A stretch of 64,000 nt of DNA from Nocardioides sp. BGMRC 2183 (GTDB taxonomy: Bacteria; Actinomycetota; Actinomycetes; Propionibacteriales; Nocardioidaceae): the NCBI GenBank assembly GCA_008123405.1, contig VSSA01000005.1, positions 273,035 through 337,034 of the forward strand. The letters are read 5' to 3'. This document shows, piece after piece, positions 19,488-26,822 of this stretch (positions are counted from its first letter, which is position 1; each line of letters opens with the position of its first letter). The position numbers were made by a program, and so were the translations under genes. The notes beneath the pieces were generated by a model. That model ran no database searches. It was not told the origin of the DNA and worked only from the letters and a program-made list of their open reading frames with translations.

Positions 19488-20231
19488 GTGACCCTTCCCC
19501 AGCACCTGGTGCCCGACCTCGGGGCGATCACCCCCGGCGGCGAGATCGAGATCGACGGCGACGAGGCGCATCACGCCGTCGTCGTACGTCGCCTGCGGGT
19601 GGGGGAGCCGGTCCAGCTCTGTGACGGCGCCGGCCGGGTCGCTGTCGGTGAGGTGGTGCGCACGGCCAAGCGTTCCTTCGCAGTGCGCGTGACCGACGTC
19701 GTCGACCGCTCCGAGCCGATGCCGCGGATCACCGTCGTCCAGGCGCTGCCCAAGGGCGACCGCGGCGAGCTGGCGGTCGAGGTCCTCACCGAGATCGGGG
19801 TTGCCCGGATCGTGCCGTGGGCAGCCGAGCGCAGCATCGCGGTGTGGAAGGGCGAACGCGCCGCCAAGTCGCACGCGAAGTGGTCGGCAACGGCCCGCGA
19901 GGCAGCCAAGCAGTCACGTCGCGCCTGGCATCCGGAGGTCGCCCCCCTCGCCAGTACGACGCAGGTGGCCGACCTGGTCCGCGCGGCCGATGTGGCGCTG
20001 GTGCTGCACGAGGACGCTACGGGGTCCCTGCCTCAGGTCGACCTCCCGGCGCAGGGCTCGGTCCTACTGGTGGTCGGACCCGAGGGCGGACTGACCCCTG
20101 AGGAGCTCTCCGTCTTCACCGGCGCCGGCGCTCACGCGGTCCGTCTGGGTGCCGAGGTGCTGCGCACCTCGACGGCCGGCCTCGCAGCGGTCGCTGCGCT
20201 ACTCGCGCAGACCGACCGCTGGGGCGCCTGA
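19488..20231 (+). CDS. rsmE: 16S rRNA (uracil1498-N3)-methyltransferase RsmE
   Basis: 247 residues. The N-terminal PUA-like domain contains GGEIEIDGDEAHHAVVVRRL, and the C-terminal SPOUT domain ends with the trefoil-knot SAM site VLLVVGPEGGLTPEELSVF near residue 195 and VRLGAEVLRTSTAGLAAVA. RsmE methylates U1498 of 16S rRNA. It follows dnaJ by 26 bp, a pairing common in bacteria, and probably belongs to the hrcA-dnaJ transcript. Its TGA is immediately followed by a sequence resembling the palindromic-repeat arms. Confidence 0.93.
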   Translation: MTLPQHLVPDLGAITPGGEIEIDGDEAHHAVVVRRLRVGEPVQLCDGAGRVAVGEVVRTAKRSFAVRVTDVVDRSEPMPRITVVQALPKGDRGELAVEVLTEIGVARIVPWAAERSIAVWKGERAAKSHAKWSATAREAAKQSRRAWHPEVAPLASTTQVADLVRAADVALVLHEDATGSLPQVDLPAQGSVLLVVGPEGGLTPEELSVFTGAGAHAVRLGAEVLRTSTAGLAAVAALLAQTDRWGA

Positions 20232-20250
20232 CAGCGCTGGATCCAGGCGG
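20229..20250. repeat. Partial palindromic-repeat arm after rsmE
   Basis: TGACAGCGCTGGATCCAGGC begins with the rsmE stop codon and resembles the arm sequence TGAGCCTGGATCC joined to GGATCCAGGC. The match is short and could be chance, but it repeats the pattern of a stop codon lying at the edge of this sequence. Confidence 0.3.
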
Positions 20251-20289
20251 TGGAACCCGGCGCCGCGGCTCACCCGTCAGCGGTCACCG

Positions 20290-21252
20290 TCACTTGACGG
20301 TGATCACCTTGCTGTCCTCGGTCGGGCCGCCGCCCTCGCCGCCGGACGGGTCATCGGTGCTGGCAACCAGCGTGTACGTCCCGGGCGCTACGTCGCTCAG
20401 GTCGATGCGTGCTGTCCACGGGTAGAGGCCGCCCATCCACCCCTCGGCGGTGGCGTTCGACTGGACCGCCACGGCACCGCCGGTGGTGACCAGCTTCCAC
20501 GGCACGTTCGCCTCGAAGGAGCTGGCCATACCGCTCACCTCGAAGCCCCGACCGGAGACCGGAGCGTCGACGCCTTCGATGATGTTGACCTGTGCGAGGA
20601 CCCGCAGCTCGGGCAGGGCCTTGGCGCCGCTCGGCACGCCGAGGTAGTCGGTCTCCTTGCCGTCCACGACGAAGTTCACCGGCGCCGCGGTGCGCTGAGT
20701 CGGATCGTAGGTCTCGCCGCCGTGCACGGTCTGCAGGGTCCAGACCAGCTGCTGCACCGCCAGCCGCGCCTGGGCGGCGGAGAGGTCGTCGGGCCGCTCG
20801 CTCCACGACGCGTCGGCCAGCTCGACGGTGAAGGCGCCCTTCTTCCCAGCTCCGTCGAAGGACGCGCCAGCCAGGCTGCCCTTCGGCACCAGCGTGCGGT
20901 AGTCGGGATCGGTCGGCTTGCCCATCAGCGCGGTCACCGCGCCGTCGAGCGTGGTGTCGGGCAGGAGCTCGCGATAGAGCCGCTCGCCCTGCGGCGTGGT
21001 GCCGACGAAGAACGGCGAGGCGATTTGGTCACCGGCGGCACTGTCGCCGGTCTCGGTCGTCTCGCTCGCCTCCGCGGTCGTGGCGTCCTCGGTCGGCGTG
21101 CTCTCCTCGGTGGCGCTCGACTCCGCTGCGGGCGAGGTCGCCGGGTCCTCCGCGTCGGGGCTGTCCTCCCCGCAGGCGCTCAACGCGCCCAGTGCAAGGA
21201 CGGCGACGGCGACCAGGGCGTGGCGGGCGCTCAACGGGCGATGGGGGCGCAT
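20290..21252 (-). CDS. GerMN/Gmad2 domain lipoprotein
   Basis: 320 residues. A signal peptide with lipobox (VLALGALSAC near residue 27) marks a lipoprotein, followed by a Ser/Thr/Glu/Ala-rich linker of about 50 residues. A GerMN domain starts around SPFFVGTTPQGERLYRELL and a Gmad2 immunoglobulin-like domain around RVLAQVNIIEGVDAPVSGRG to the end. These domains were named from spore germination proteins but occur widely in non-sporing actinobacteria, usually at the cell surface with unknown ligands. GAGGAG lies upstream of the ATG. It follows a paralogous membrane protein and a sigma factor on the same strand, 70 bp after the former. Confidence 0.85.
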   Translation of the reverse strand: MRPHRPLSARHALVAVAVLALGALSACGEDSPDAEDPATSPAAESSATEESTPTEDATTAEASETTETGDSAAGDQIASPFFVGTTPQGERLYRELLPDTTLDGAVTALMGKPTDPDYRTLVPKGSLAGASFDGAGKKGAFTVELADASWSERPDDLSAAQARLAVQQLVWTLQTVHGGETYDPTQRTAAPVNFVVDGKETDYLGVPSGAKALPELRVLAQVNIIEGVDAPVSGRGFEVSGMASSFEANVPWKLVTTGGAVAVQSNATAEGWMGGLYPWTARIDLSDVAPGTYTLVASTDDPSGGEGGGPTEDSKVITVK

Positions 21253-21322
21253 CAGAACAACTCCTCGGGTTCGAGCGGATCGGGGGAAGGGCAGACCGGC
21301 CGTCGTCGACGGCGGCACGTTC

Positions 21323-22363
21323 TCAGGGGACGACCACGTCGCGGTCGTCGCTGAACCGGGCGCGCACCGAGGTGAGCTTCCCGTTGTCGCGCACCTGTGC
21401 GGTGAAGCGGTAGGTGCCCGAGCCCAGTGTGGACACATCGATCGGCTCGGTGGCCCAACCCGGGGCGTTCGGCGTGCCGTCCGGGCCGCCGGCAGGGTCA
21501 CGGAGGGACTGCCCGCGACGGACCACCCTCCCGCGGGCGTCGGTCAGCCGCCACTGCACCCGGTCGATGTAGCTGGCGATGGTGCCCGACGCGCGGAAGG
21601 TGCCGCTGACCTCTGCGCCTTCGACCGGACTGCTGAGGTTGACCGGCGCGGTCACCCGATAGCGGGTGTCCCGCGGGACGAGGTCGGTGACCGGAACGCC
21701 CAGGACCCTTCCGGCCGCGGCGCCACCGTGTTCGAAGCGGACCGGAATGGTCCGCCCCAGCGCGGCCTCGGCGGTGTAGACGGCCTGCTGCAGCCCGAGG
21801 CGTGCCTGCTCGGCGCTGGCGCCGTCCGGGCGGTTCAGCGCGGCGTCGGCGACCTCGACCACGACCTCGTCGTCGGAGACCACTGCGTCGGCGAAGGAGT
21901 CGGCTGGCCACCACGTCCGGTAGTCGGGGTCGGCGGGCCCGGGATCGGCGGTGATCGCGCGCAGAGCACCGAGCACCGCCGCAGAACCTCCGGTCGCCGG
22001 CACCGAGGCGAACTCCCGGTACAGCCGGTCGCCGGTGGCGCTGTCGGAGACGAAGTAGACGGCGGCGGCCGAGAGACCGGACTCCGCCGAGCCGTCTCCG
22101 CTCCCGGCGGTCGGGGGGTCGGCCGGAGTGCCCAGGTCACCGAGGCCGACACTCGCCGCGACCACGGCCGCCGTCAGCGCACCGGCTCCGGCAACGACGG
22201 GGAGCCAACGCCGACGGCCAGAGCGGGTCGGTGGTGCGGCGGCGGTGCGGCGTCGTACCTCACCGAGACGGTCGGCCGGTGTCACGTCGGCGACCGCGTC
22301 GGTGAGGGCCGCGCGCAGGGCCCGGTCCTCGGGTGTCGGCAGGTCCTGGTGGGGCGTGGCCAT
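21323..22363 (-). CDS. Membrane-anchored GerMN/Gmad2 protein, candidate anti-sigma factor
   Basis: 346 residues. The first ~52 form a charged cytoplasmic segment (TPEDRALRAALTDAVADVTP), then one transmembrane helix at about 53-75 (WLPVVAGAGALTAAVVAAS), then extracytoplasmic GerMN (from AAAVYFVSDSATGDRLYREF) and Gmad2 (from YRVTAPVNLSSPVEGAEVSG) domains. This topology, directly after a sigma gene (1-base gap), is what anti-sigma factors show, but there is no HxxxCxxC zinc motif. The same extracellular domains appear in the next gene's lipoprotein. An anti-sigma role is inference; a structural or sensor protein simply co-transcribed is the alternative. Confidence 0.8.
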   Translation of the reverse strand: MATPHQDLPTPEDRALRAALTDAVADVTPADRLGEVRRRTAAAPPTRSGRRRWLPVVAGAGALTAAVVAASVGLGDLGTPADPPTAGSGDGSAESGLSAAAVYFVSDSATGDRLYREFASVPATGGSAAVLGALRAITADPGPADPDYRTWWPADSFADAVVSDDEVVVEVADAALNRPDGASAEQARLGLQQAVYTAEAALGRTIPVRFEHGGAAAGRVLGVPVTDLVPRDTRYRVTAPVNLSSPVEGAEVSGTFRASGTIASYIDRVQWRLTDARGRVVRRGQSLRDPAGGPDGTPNAPGWATEPIDVSTLGSGTYRFTAQVRDNGKLTSVRARFSDDRDVVVP

Positions 22364-22364
22364 C

Positions 22365-22898
22365 TCAGTCCTCCCTCAGATCGGCGCCGATGGTCACCAA
22401 CACGCCCCGCAGCGCGGCGGAGCCACGGGAGGCGTGGCTCTTCACCGCGCCCTTGCTGATGCCGAGGGTCTCGGCGATCTCAGCCTCGGAGAGCTCCAGG
22501 TAGTGGCGCAGCACGAGCACCTCGCGCTGGCGGCGCGGTAGCTGGTGCAGCGCATCGAGCACGCGGCGGCGACGATCGGCGACCAGCAGCGGGGCATCGG
22601 CGGCGGGCGCCGTCGCCGGTGCCGCCTGGCGGTCCAGGAACCGCTGCACCACCGATCGGTGCCGCAGCGCGGACCGGGAGCGGTTCATCACCGCTTGGCG
22701 AAGGTAGGCCACGGCATGCGCGTGATCCTCCAGTCGGTCCCAGCGCTGGTGCAGAGCGACCAGCGCGTCCTGCACGATCTCCTCGGCCTGGCCGAGGTCA
22801 CGCACCATCAGGAAGGAGACCCGCACCATCTGTTCCCAGTGGTCCAGGTAGAGCCGCTCGACAGCCTCGTCGGCGCTGCGGCGGGCAGGTTCGGTCAT
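22365..22898 (-). CDS. SigE-family ECF RNA polymerase sigma factor
   Basis: 177 residues with region 2 (about 10-85; DHWEQMVRVSFLMVRDLGQA then EEIVQDAL) and region 4 (about 115-165; LHQLPRRQREVLVLRHYLEL then SEAEIAETLGISKGAVKSH). There is no region 1.1 or 3, as in extracytoplasmic-function sigma factors of the actinobacterial SigE family. It would direct core RNA polymerase to a small regulon. The two GerMN genes behind it are the likely co-transcribed partners. A GATACG element lies before the ATG but I see no clear autoregulatory -35 (GGAAC). Confidence 0.9.
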   Translation of the reverse strand: MTEPARRSADEAVERLYLDHWEQMVRVSFLMVRDLGQAEEIVQDALVALHQRWDRLEDHAHAVAYLRQAVMNRSRSALRHRSVVQRFLDRQAAPATAPAADAPLLVADRRRRVLDALHQLPRRQREVLVLRHYLELSEAEIAETLGISKGAVKSHASRGSAALRGVLVTIGADLRED

Positions 22899-23075
22899 GG
22901 TTGCGTCGTATCTGCCGGATGTCGGCCACGCGCTCGACGCCCCGGCCCGGGATGCGCCCGGGGCAGGGGAGTAGGGCAGTGCCGCATGGGTACTCACGCT
23001 AGTTGCACGCGCGCGGGCCGTCGCCGGTTGACACGCAGGTCCCACGAGTTCTCGTTTCTCTGCGAGGCTGGGGCG

Positions 23076-23435
23076 GTGAGCACTGAGACGAGGACCGAGA
23101 CCGACTGCCTGTTCTGCAAGATCGTGTCCGGGGAGATCCCCGGCGACGTGGTCCACCGCACCGAGCACACGGTCGCCTTCCGCGACATCAATCCCCAGGC
23201 GCCGCTGCACGTGCTCGTCGTCCCGCGTGAGCACCAGCCCAACGCCGGCGCCCTCGCCGAGGCCGACCCGGTCGCCACCGCCGAACTGGTGACCGCCGCG
23301 AAGGCGGTCGCCGCCGCCGAGGGGTACGACGACTACCGACTCGTCTTCAACACCGGTGCCGACGCGGGGCAGACCGTCTTCCACGCCCACCTGCACCTGC
23401 TCGCCGGCCGCGGATTCACCTGGCCGCCTGGCTGA
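23076..23435 (+). CDS. HIT family protein (histidine triad nucleotide-binding)
   Basis: 119 residues, HINT-type. CLFCKIVSGEIPGDVVH at the start contains the zinc-binding CxxC, and the catalytic histidine triad is FHAHLHLLAGR (His103, His105, His107). HINT proteins hydrolyse AMP from lysyl- or other phosphoramidates. The GTG start is used because CLFCKI begins about 12 codons later, as usual; a longer frame to the left runs through the antisense of the sigma gene. It precedes phoH, the usual actinobacterial neighbour. Confidence 0.93.
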   Translation: MSTETRTETDCLFCKIVSGEIPGDVVHRTEHTVAFRDINPQAPLHVLVVPREHQPNAGALAEADPVATAELVTAAKAVAAAEGYDDYRLVFNTGADAGQTVFHAHLHLLAGRGFTWPPG

Positions 23436-23565
23436 TGGAGCGGCCCGACCGGTAGCCCGAGGCCGTGGACGCATTCTCGGTGGGCGCGATGATGCCGGGG
23501 GCCGTAGCATGGAGACCGCACCGAGCACGGCACCGCCGTGCCGCCACCACTCACAGATTGCCCGG

Positions 23566-24642
23566 ATGACGAACCAACACGCACCCTCCCCGGTCAGCGG
23601 GACCCGCCAGACCGTCGTCGTACCCAACAGCATCGACATGGTGAGCCTGTTCGGGCCCGGGGACGAGCACCTCGGCCTGTTGGAGCGCACTTTCCCGGTG
23701 AGCGTCCACGTCCGGGGCAACCGGGTGACGCTCACCGGCGAGCCGGCCGCTGTCGCCCTCGCCGAGCGACTGCTGGACGAGTTGGTGGCGATCCTGCGCA
23801 CCGGGCAGGGCCTGAACGCGGAGACCGTCGAGCGGGTCGCCGGCATGCTGAAGCGGGAGGACGGCGGCCCCGACGAGCGGCCGGCCGACGTGCTGAGTCT
23901 CAACATCCTCTCCAACCGGGGACGCTCCATCCGGCCGAAGACGCTCAACCAGAAGCGCTACGTGGAGACGATCGACCGGCACACCGTGACCTTCGGGATC
24001 GGGCCGGCCGGCACGGGCAAGACCTACCTGGCGATGGCGAAGGCAGTGCAGGCGCTGCAGGCCAAGCAGGTCAACCGGATCATCCTCTCGCGCCCCGCGG
24101 TGGAGGCCGGGGAGAAGTTGGGCTTCCTGCCCGGCACGCTGAGCGAGAAGATCGACCCCTATCTGCGCCCGCTCTACGACGCGCTGCACGACATGATCGA
24201 CCCGGAGTCGATCCCGAAGCTGCTGGCGGCCGGGACCATCGAGGTCGCTCCGCTGGCCTACCTGCGTGGCCGCAGCCTCAACGACTCCTTCATCGTCCTC
24301 GACGAGGCGCAGAACACCACGCCCGAGCAGATGAAGATGTTCCTGACCCGTCTTGGCTTCGGCTCCAAGATCGTGGTCACCGGCGACGTCACCCAGGTCG
24401 ACCTGCCTTCGGGGACCAACTCCGGTCTGCGCGTGGTCGAGGGCATTCTCGACGGCGTCGAGGATCTCGCCTTCGTGCGACTGACCAGTCACGACGTGGT
24501 CCGGCACAAGCTGGTGGCGCGGATCGTCGCCGCCTACGACGACTTCGACGCGCGCGAGGAGGCCCGGCGTGCCGCGCGGAGTCCGGGCAAGGCGCCCCGG
24601 GCCAGCGACCGACCCAGCGACCGACCAGTGAGCGACCAGTGA
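23566..24642 (+). CDS. phoH: PhoH family ATPase
   Basis: 358 residues. An N-terminal KH-like segment ([20 protein letters not shown]) precedes the ATPase, with Walker A GPAGTGKT near 147 and Walker [13 protein letters not shown] near 245. Homologues in mycobacteria are RNA helicase/ATPases. The ATG at 23566 has CAGATT six bases upstream; upstream in-frame ATGs exist but lack such a signal. The gene is followed by ybeY, CNNM, a Cdd-like gene and era, the classical cluster linked to rRNA maturation. Its last codons run through an 11-bp tandem repeat and the stop overlaps a GTG of ybeY. Confidence 0.93.
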   Translation: MTNQHAPSPVSGTRQTVVVPNSIDMVSLFGPGDEHLGLLERTFPVSVHVRGNRVTLTGEPAAVALAERLLDELVAILRTGQGLNAETVERVAGMLKREDGGPDERPADVLSLNILSNRGRSIRPKTLNQKRYVETIDRHTVTFGIGPAGTGKTYLAMAKAVQALQAKQVNRIILSRPAVEAGEKLGFLPGTLSEKIDPYLRPLYDALHDMIDPESIPKLLAAGTIEVAPLAYLRGRSLNDSFIVLDEAQNTTPEQMKMFLTRLGFGSKIVVTGDVTQVDLPSGTNSGLRVVEGILDGVEDLAFVRLTSHDVVRHKLVARIVAAYDDFDAREEARRAARSPGKAPRASDRPSDRPVSDQ

Positions 24643-24679
24643 GCGACCAGCGACCGACCAGTGAGCGACCAGTGAGCAT
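24625..24679 (+). repeat. 11-bp tandem repeat over the phoH/ybeY junction
   Basis: Units of CCAGTGAGCGA lie at 24625-24635 and 24636-24646, a variant CCAGCGACCGA at 24647-24657, then CCAGTGAGCGA at 24658-24668 and CCAGTGAGCAT at 24669-24679; looser copies extend left to about 24602. The array holds the phoH stop codon and at least two possible GTG starts for ybeY (24639 and 24672). Confidence 0.85.
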
Positions 24680-25130
24680 CGAGATCCTCGACGAGTCCGG
24701 CAGCGGGCTCGACGTCCGCCACTTCTCCGGACTCTCCCGGTTCGTGATGGACCGGATGCGGGTGCACCCGTTGGCCGAGCTGTGCGTCAAGGCCGTCGAT
24801 GAGCAGACCATCGCCGAGCTCAACGAGAAGTGGATGGAGAAGGACGGCCCCACCGATGTGCTTGCCTTCCCCATGGACGAGCTGCGACCCGGCAAGGTCA
24901 ACGAGGACCCCGAGGAGGGTGTCCTCGGCGACCTGATCCTGTGTCCGAGCGTGGCCGAGCGGCAGGGGGCCGAGGCCGGCCACGGGACGCTCGCCGAGCT
25001 CGAGCTGCTCACCGTCCACGGGATCCTTCACCTGCTGGGCTACGACCACGCCGAGCCGGAGGAGCACAAGGAGATGTTCGGCCTCCAAGACGAGCTGCTC
25101 GCCGAGTGGCGCGCGCAGCCGCGCGACTGA
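24672..25130 (+). CDS. ybeY: Endoribonuclease YbeY (rRNA maturation factor)
   Basis: 152 residues from the GTG at 24672. The zinc motif HGILHLLGYDH gives His116, His120 and His126, and PTDVLAFPMDE is the other conserved block. YbeY is a single-strand endoribonuclease needed for 16S 3' end processing and 70S quality control. The start is uncertain: a GTG at 24639 overlaps the phoH stop (GTGA) and would add 11 residues encoded by the tandem repeat; the conserved fold begins with SIEILDESG, so 24672 is preferred. No ribosome-binding site is evident before either, so coupling to phoH is likely. Confidence 0.94.
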   Translation: MSIEILDESGSGLDVRHFSGLSRFVMDRMRVHPLAELCVKAVDEQTIAELNEKWMEKDGPTDVLAFPMDELRPGKVNEDPEEGVLGDLILCPSVAERQGAEAGHGTLAELELLTVHGILHLLGYDHAEPEEHKEMFGLQDELLAEWRAQPRD

Positions 25131-25137
25131 TCCGCCG

Positions 25138-26418
25138 ATGAGCAGTGGTGACATCTGGCAGCTGGCCACCGCTGCCCTGCTCGTCGTTCTGGCCGGTCTC
25201 TTCACAGCTGCCGACGCCGCGATCGGCTCGTTCTCCCGCGCCCGCGCCCTCGAGTTGGCCCAGGAAGGTCGCGCGGGGGCCAAGCGTCTGGTCGGGGTCC
25301 TCGACGACGCTCCGCGACATCTGAACACCGCACTGCTGCTGGAGCTGCTCAGCGAGGTGGCGGCGATCGTGCTGGTGACCCTCTTCGTCTCCGAGGAGAT
25401 CGCCGGGTGGTGGCAGACGCTCGCGGTCGCCATCGGTGTGATGTTGGTGATCTCCTTCGTGGCGATCGGCGTCGCGCCCCGCACGTTGGGTCGTCAGCAC
25501 CCCGAGACGGTGGCGCTGGCGTCGGCCTGGCCGCTGTCCGCGTTGACCTCGGTGCTCGGACCGATCCCGCGACTCCTGATCGCGTTCGGCAACGCGATCA
25601 CCCCCGGCAAGGGCTTCCGCGAAGGCCCGTTCTCCACCGAGACCGAGCTCCGCGAGATGGTCGACATCGCCGAGGCCACCGAGCTGATCGAGGCCGAGGA
25701 ACGCCGGATGATCCATTCGGTCTTCGAGCTCGGGGACACCACGGTCCGTGAGGTAATGGTGCCGCGCGGCGACGTGGTCTACATCGAGCATTTCAAGAAC
25801 CTGCGTCAGACCCTCTCGCTCTTCCTCCGCTCCGGCTTCTCGCGGGTCCCGGTGATCGGCGAGAACCTCGATGACATCCGGGGCTTCGTCTACCTCAAGG
25901 ACGTGGTCCGCCGTGACTTCGAGCAGCCGGAGGTGGAGACCGTGCTGCGGGTGGAGGAGATCATGCGGCCGGTGCACTGGGTGCCGGAGTCCAAGCCGGT
26001 CGACGCGCTGCTCCGCGAGATGCAGGCGCGGCGTCAACATGTGGCAGTCGTCGTCGACGAGTACGGCGGCACGGCCGGTCTGATCACCATCGAGGACCTG
26101 CTGGAGGAGATCGTCGGTGAGATCACCGACGAGTACGACGCCGCCCAGATCGAGGTGGAGGAGCTTGCGTCCGGGATCTACCGGGTCTCCTCGCGATATC
26201 CGGTCGACGACCTCGACGAGCTCTTCGGCGCCGACATCGAGGAGGAGGACGTCGACTCGGTCGGCGGCCTGATGGCCAAGCACCTGGGTCGGGTGCCGAT
26301 CCCCGGCTCCGTCGTCGAGGCGCACGGCCTACGATTCGAGGCCGAGCAGGCCTCGGGGCGGCGCAACCAGATCGGCACCCTGCTGATCAGCCGCACCGAC
26401 GACACGGAGGACGAGTGA
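25138..26418 (+). CDS. Hemolysin-family/CNNM transporter-like protein with CBS domains
   Basis: 426 residues. A DUF21/CNNM membrane domain of three to four helices occupies about 1-145, a CBS pair about 200-320 (EVMVPRGDVVYIEHFKNLRQ, then EIMRPVHWVPESKPVDALLR), and a CorC/HlyC C-terminal domain about 335-420 (VSSRYPVDDLDELFGADIEE). Relatives export Mg2+ or Co2+; 'hemolysin' is a historical name. It starts 8 bp after ybeY and its TGA overlaps the next ATG (TGATG), so the block looks like one operon. In mycobacteria the homologous gene also sits between ybeY and era. Confidence 0.92.
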   Translation: MSSGDIWQLATAALLVVLAGLFTAADAAIGSFSRARALELAQEGRAGAKRLVGVLDDAPRHLNTALLLELLSEVAAIVLVTLFVSEEIAGWWQTLAVAIGVMLVISFVAIGVAPRTLGRQHPETVALASAWPLSALTSVLGPIPRLLIAFGNAITPGKGFREGPFSTETELREMVDIAEATELIEAEERRMIHSVFELGDTTVREVMVPRGDVVYIEHFKNLRQTLSLFLRSGFSRVPVIGENLDDIRGFVYLKDVVRRDFEQPEVETVLRVEEIMRPVHWVPESKPVDALLREMQARRQHVAVVVDEYGGTAGLITIEDLLEEIVGEITDEYDAAQIEVEELASGIYRVSSRYPVDDLDELFGADIEEEDVDSVGGLMAKHLGRVPIPGSVVEAHGLRFEAEQASGRRNQIGTLLISRTDDTEDE

Positions 26419-26762
26419 TGAGCGACCTGAGCGCCGAGGACAAGAAGCTCGTCACCCTCGCCCGCGCCACCCGGGCCAGGATCGGCGCCGCCGAGGGGGC
26501 CGCGGTCCGCGACACCGACGGCCGCACCTACGCTGCGGCGTCCGTCGCACTGCCCTCGCTCGGACTCACCGCGGTGCAGGCGGTGGTGGCGATGGCCGTC
26601 GCCTCGGGCTCCACAGGCGTCGAGGCCTGCGTGGTGCTCGGCGAGTCGGGTGCCCTGGCCGACCAGGATGCCGCGGTGCTCGGCGACTTCGCTGGCGCCG
26701 ACGGTGTGGCAGTGCACGTGGGTGACCCGCGCGGCCAGGTCGCCGGGCAGCACAGGATCTGA
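26418..26762 (+). CDS. Cytidine deaminase-like protein without the zinc motif
   Basis: 114 residues. By position (between CNNM and era) and by the outline KLVTLARATRARIGAAEGAA then ASVALPSLGLTAVQAVVAMA it corresponds to a small actinobacterial protein related to cytidine deaminases. The catalytic C/H-A-E and P-C-x-x-C motifs are absent: the region where H-A-E would be reads SLGLTAVQ, and there is no cysteine pair near VVLGESGALADQD. It is therefore unlikely to deaminate; a structural or regulatory role is inference. The ATG overlaps the upstream stop. The downstream neighbours here differ from the usual era. Confidence 0.75.
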   Translation: MSDLSAEDKKLVTLARATRARIGAAEGAAVRDTDGRTYAAASVALPSLGLTAVQAVVAMAVASGSTGVEACVVLGESGALADQDAAVLGDFAGADGVAVHVGDPRGQVAGQHRI

Positions 26763-26822
26763 GATCTGAGCCTGCAACGGGGGCGGATCCCGGGTGTCGC
26801 CGATCGGGAGTAGGTTGTGGCC

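Noticed and set aside
22365-23948. Long minus-strand frame continuing upstream of the sigma gene through the antisense of HIT and phoH
   Set aside because: Only the last 177 residues resemble a protein family; the rest is the antisense of high-GC genes.
24602-24679. phoH/ybeY 11-bp repeats as a recombination or att site
   Set aside because: They are simple tandem copies with no integrase or tRNA nearby; slippage explains them better.
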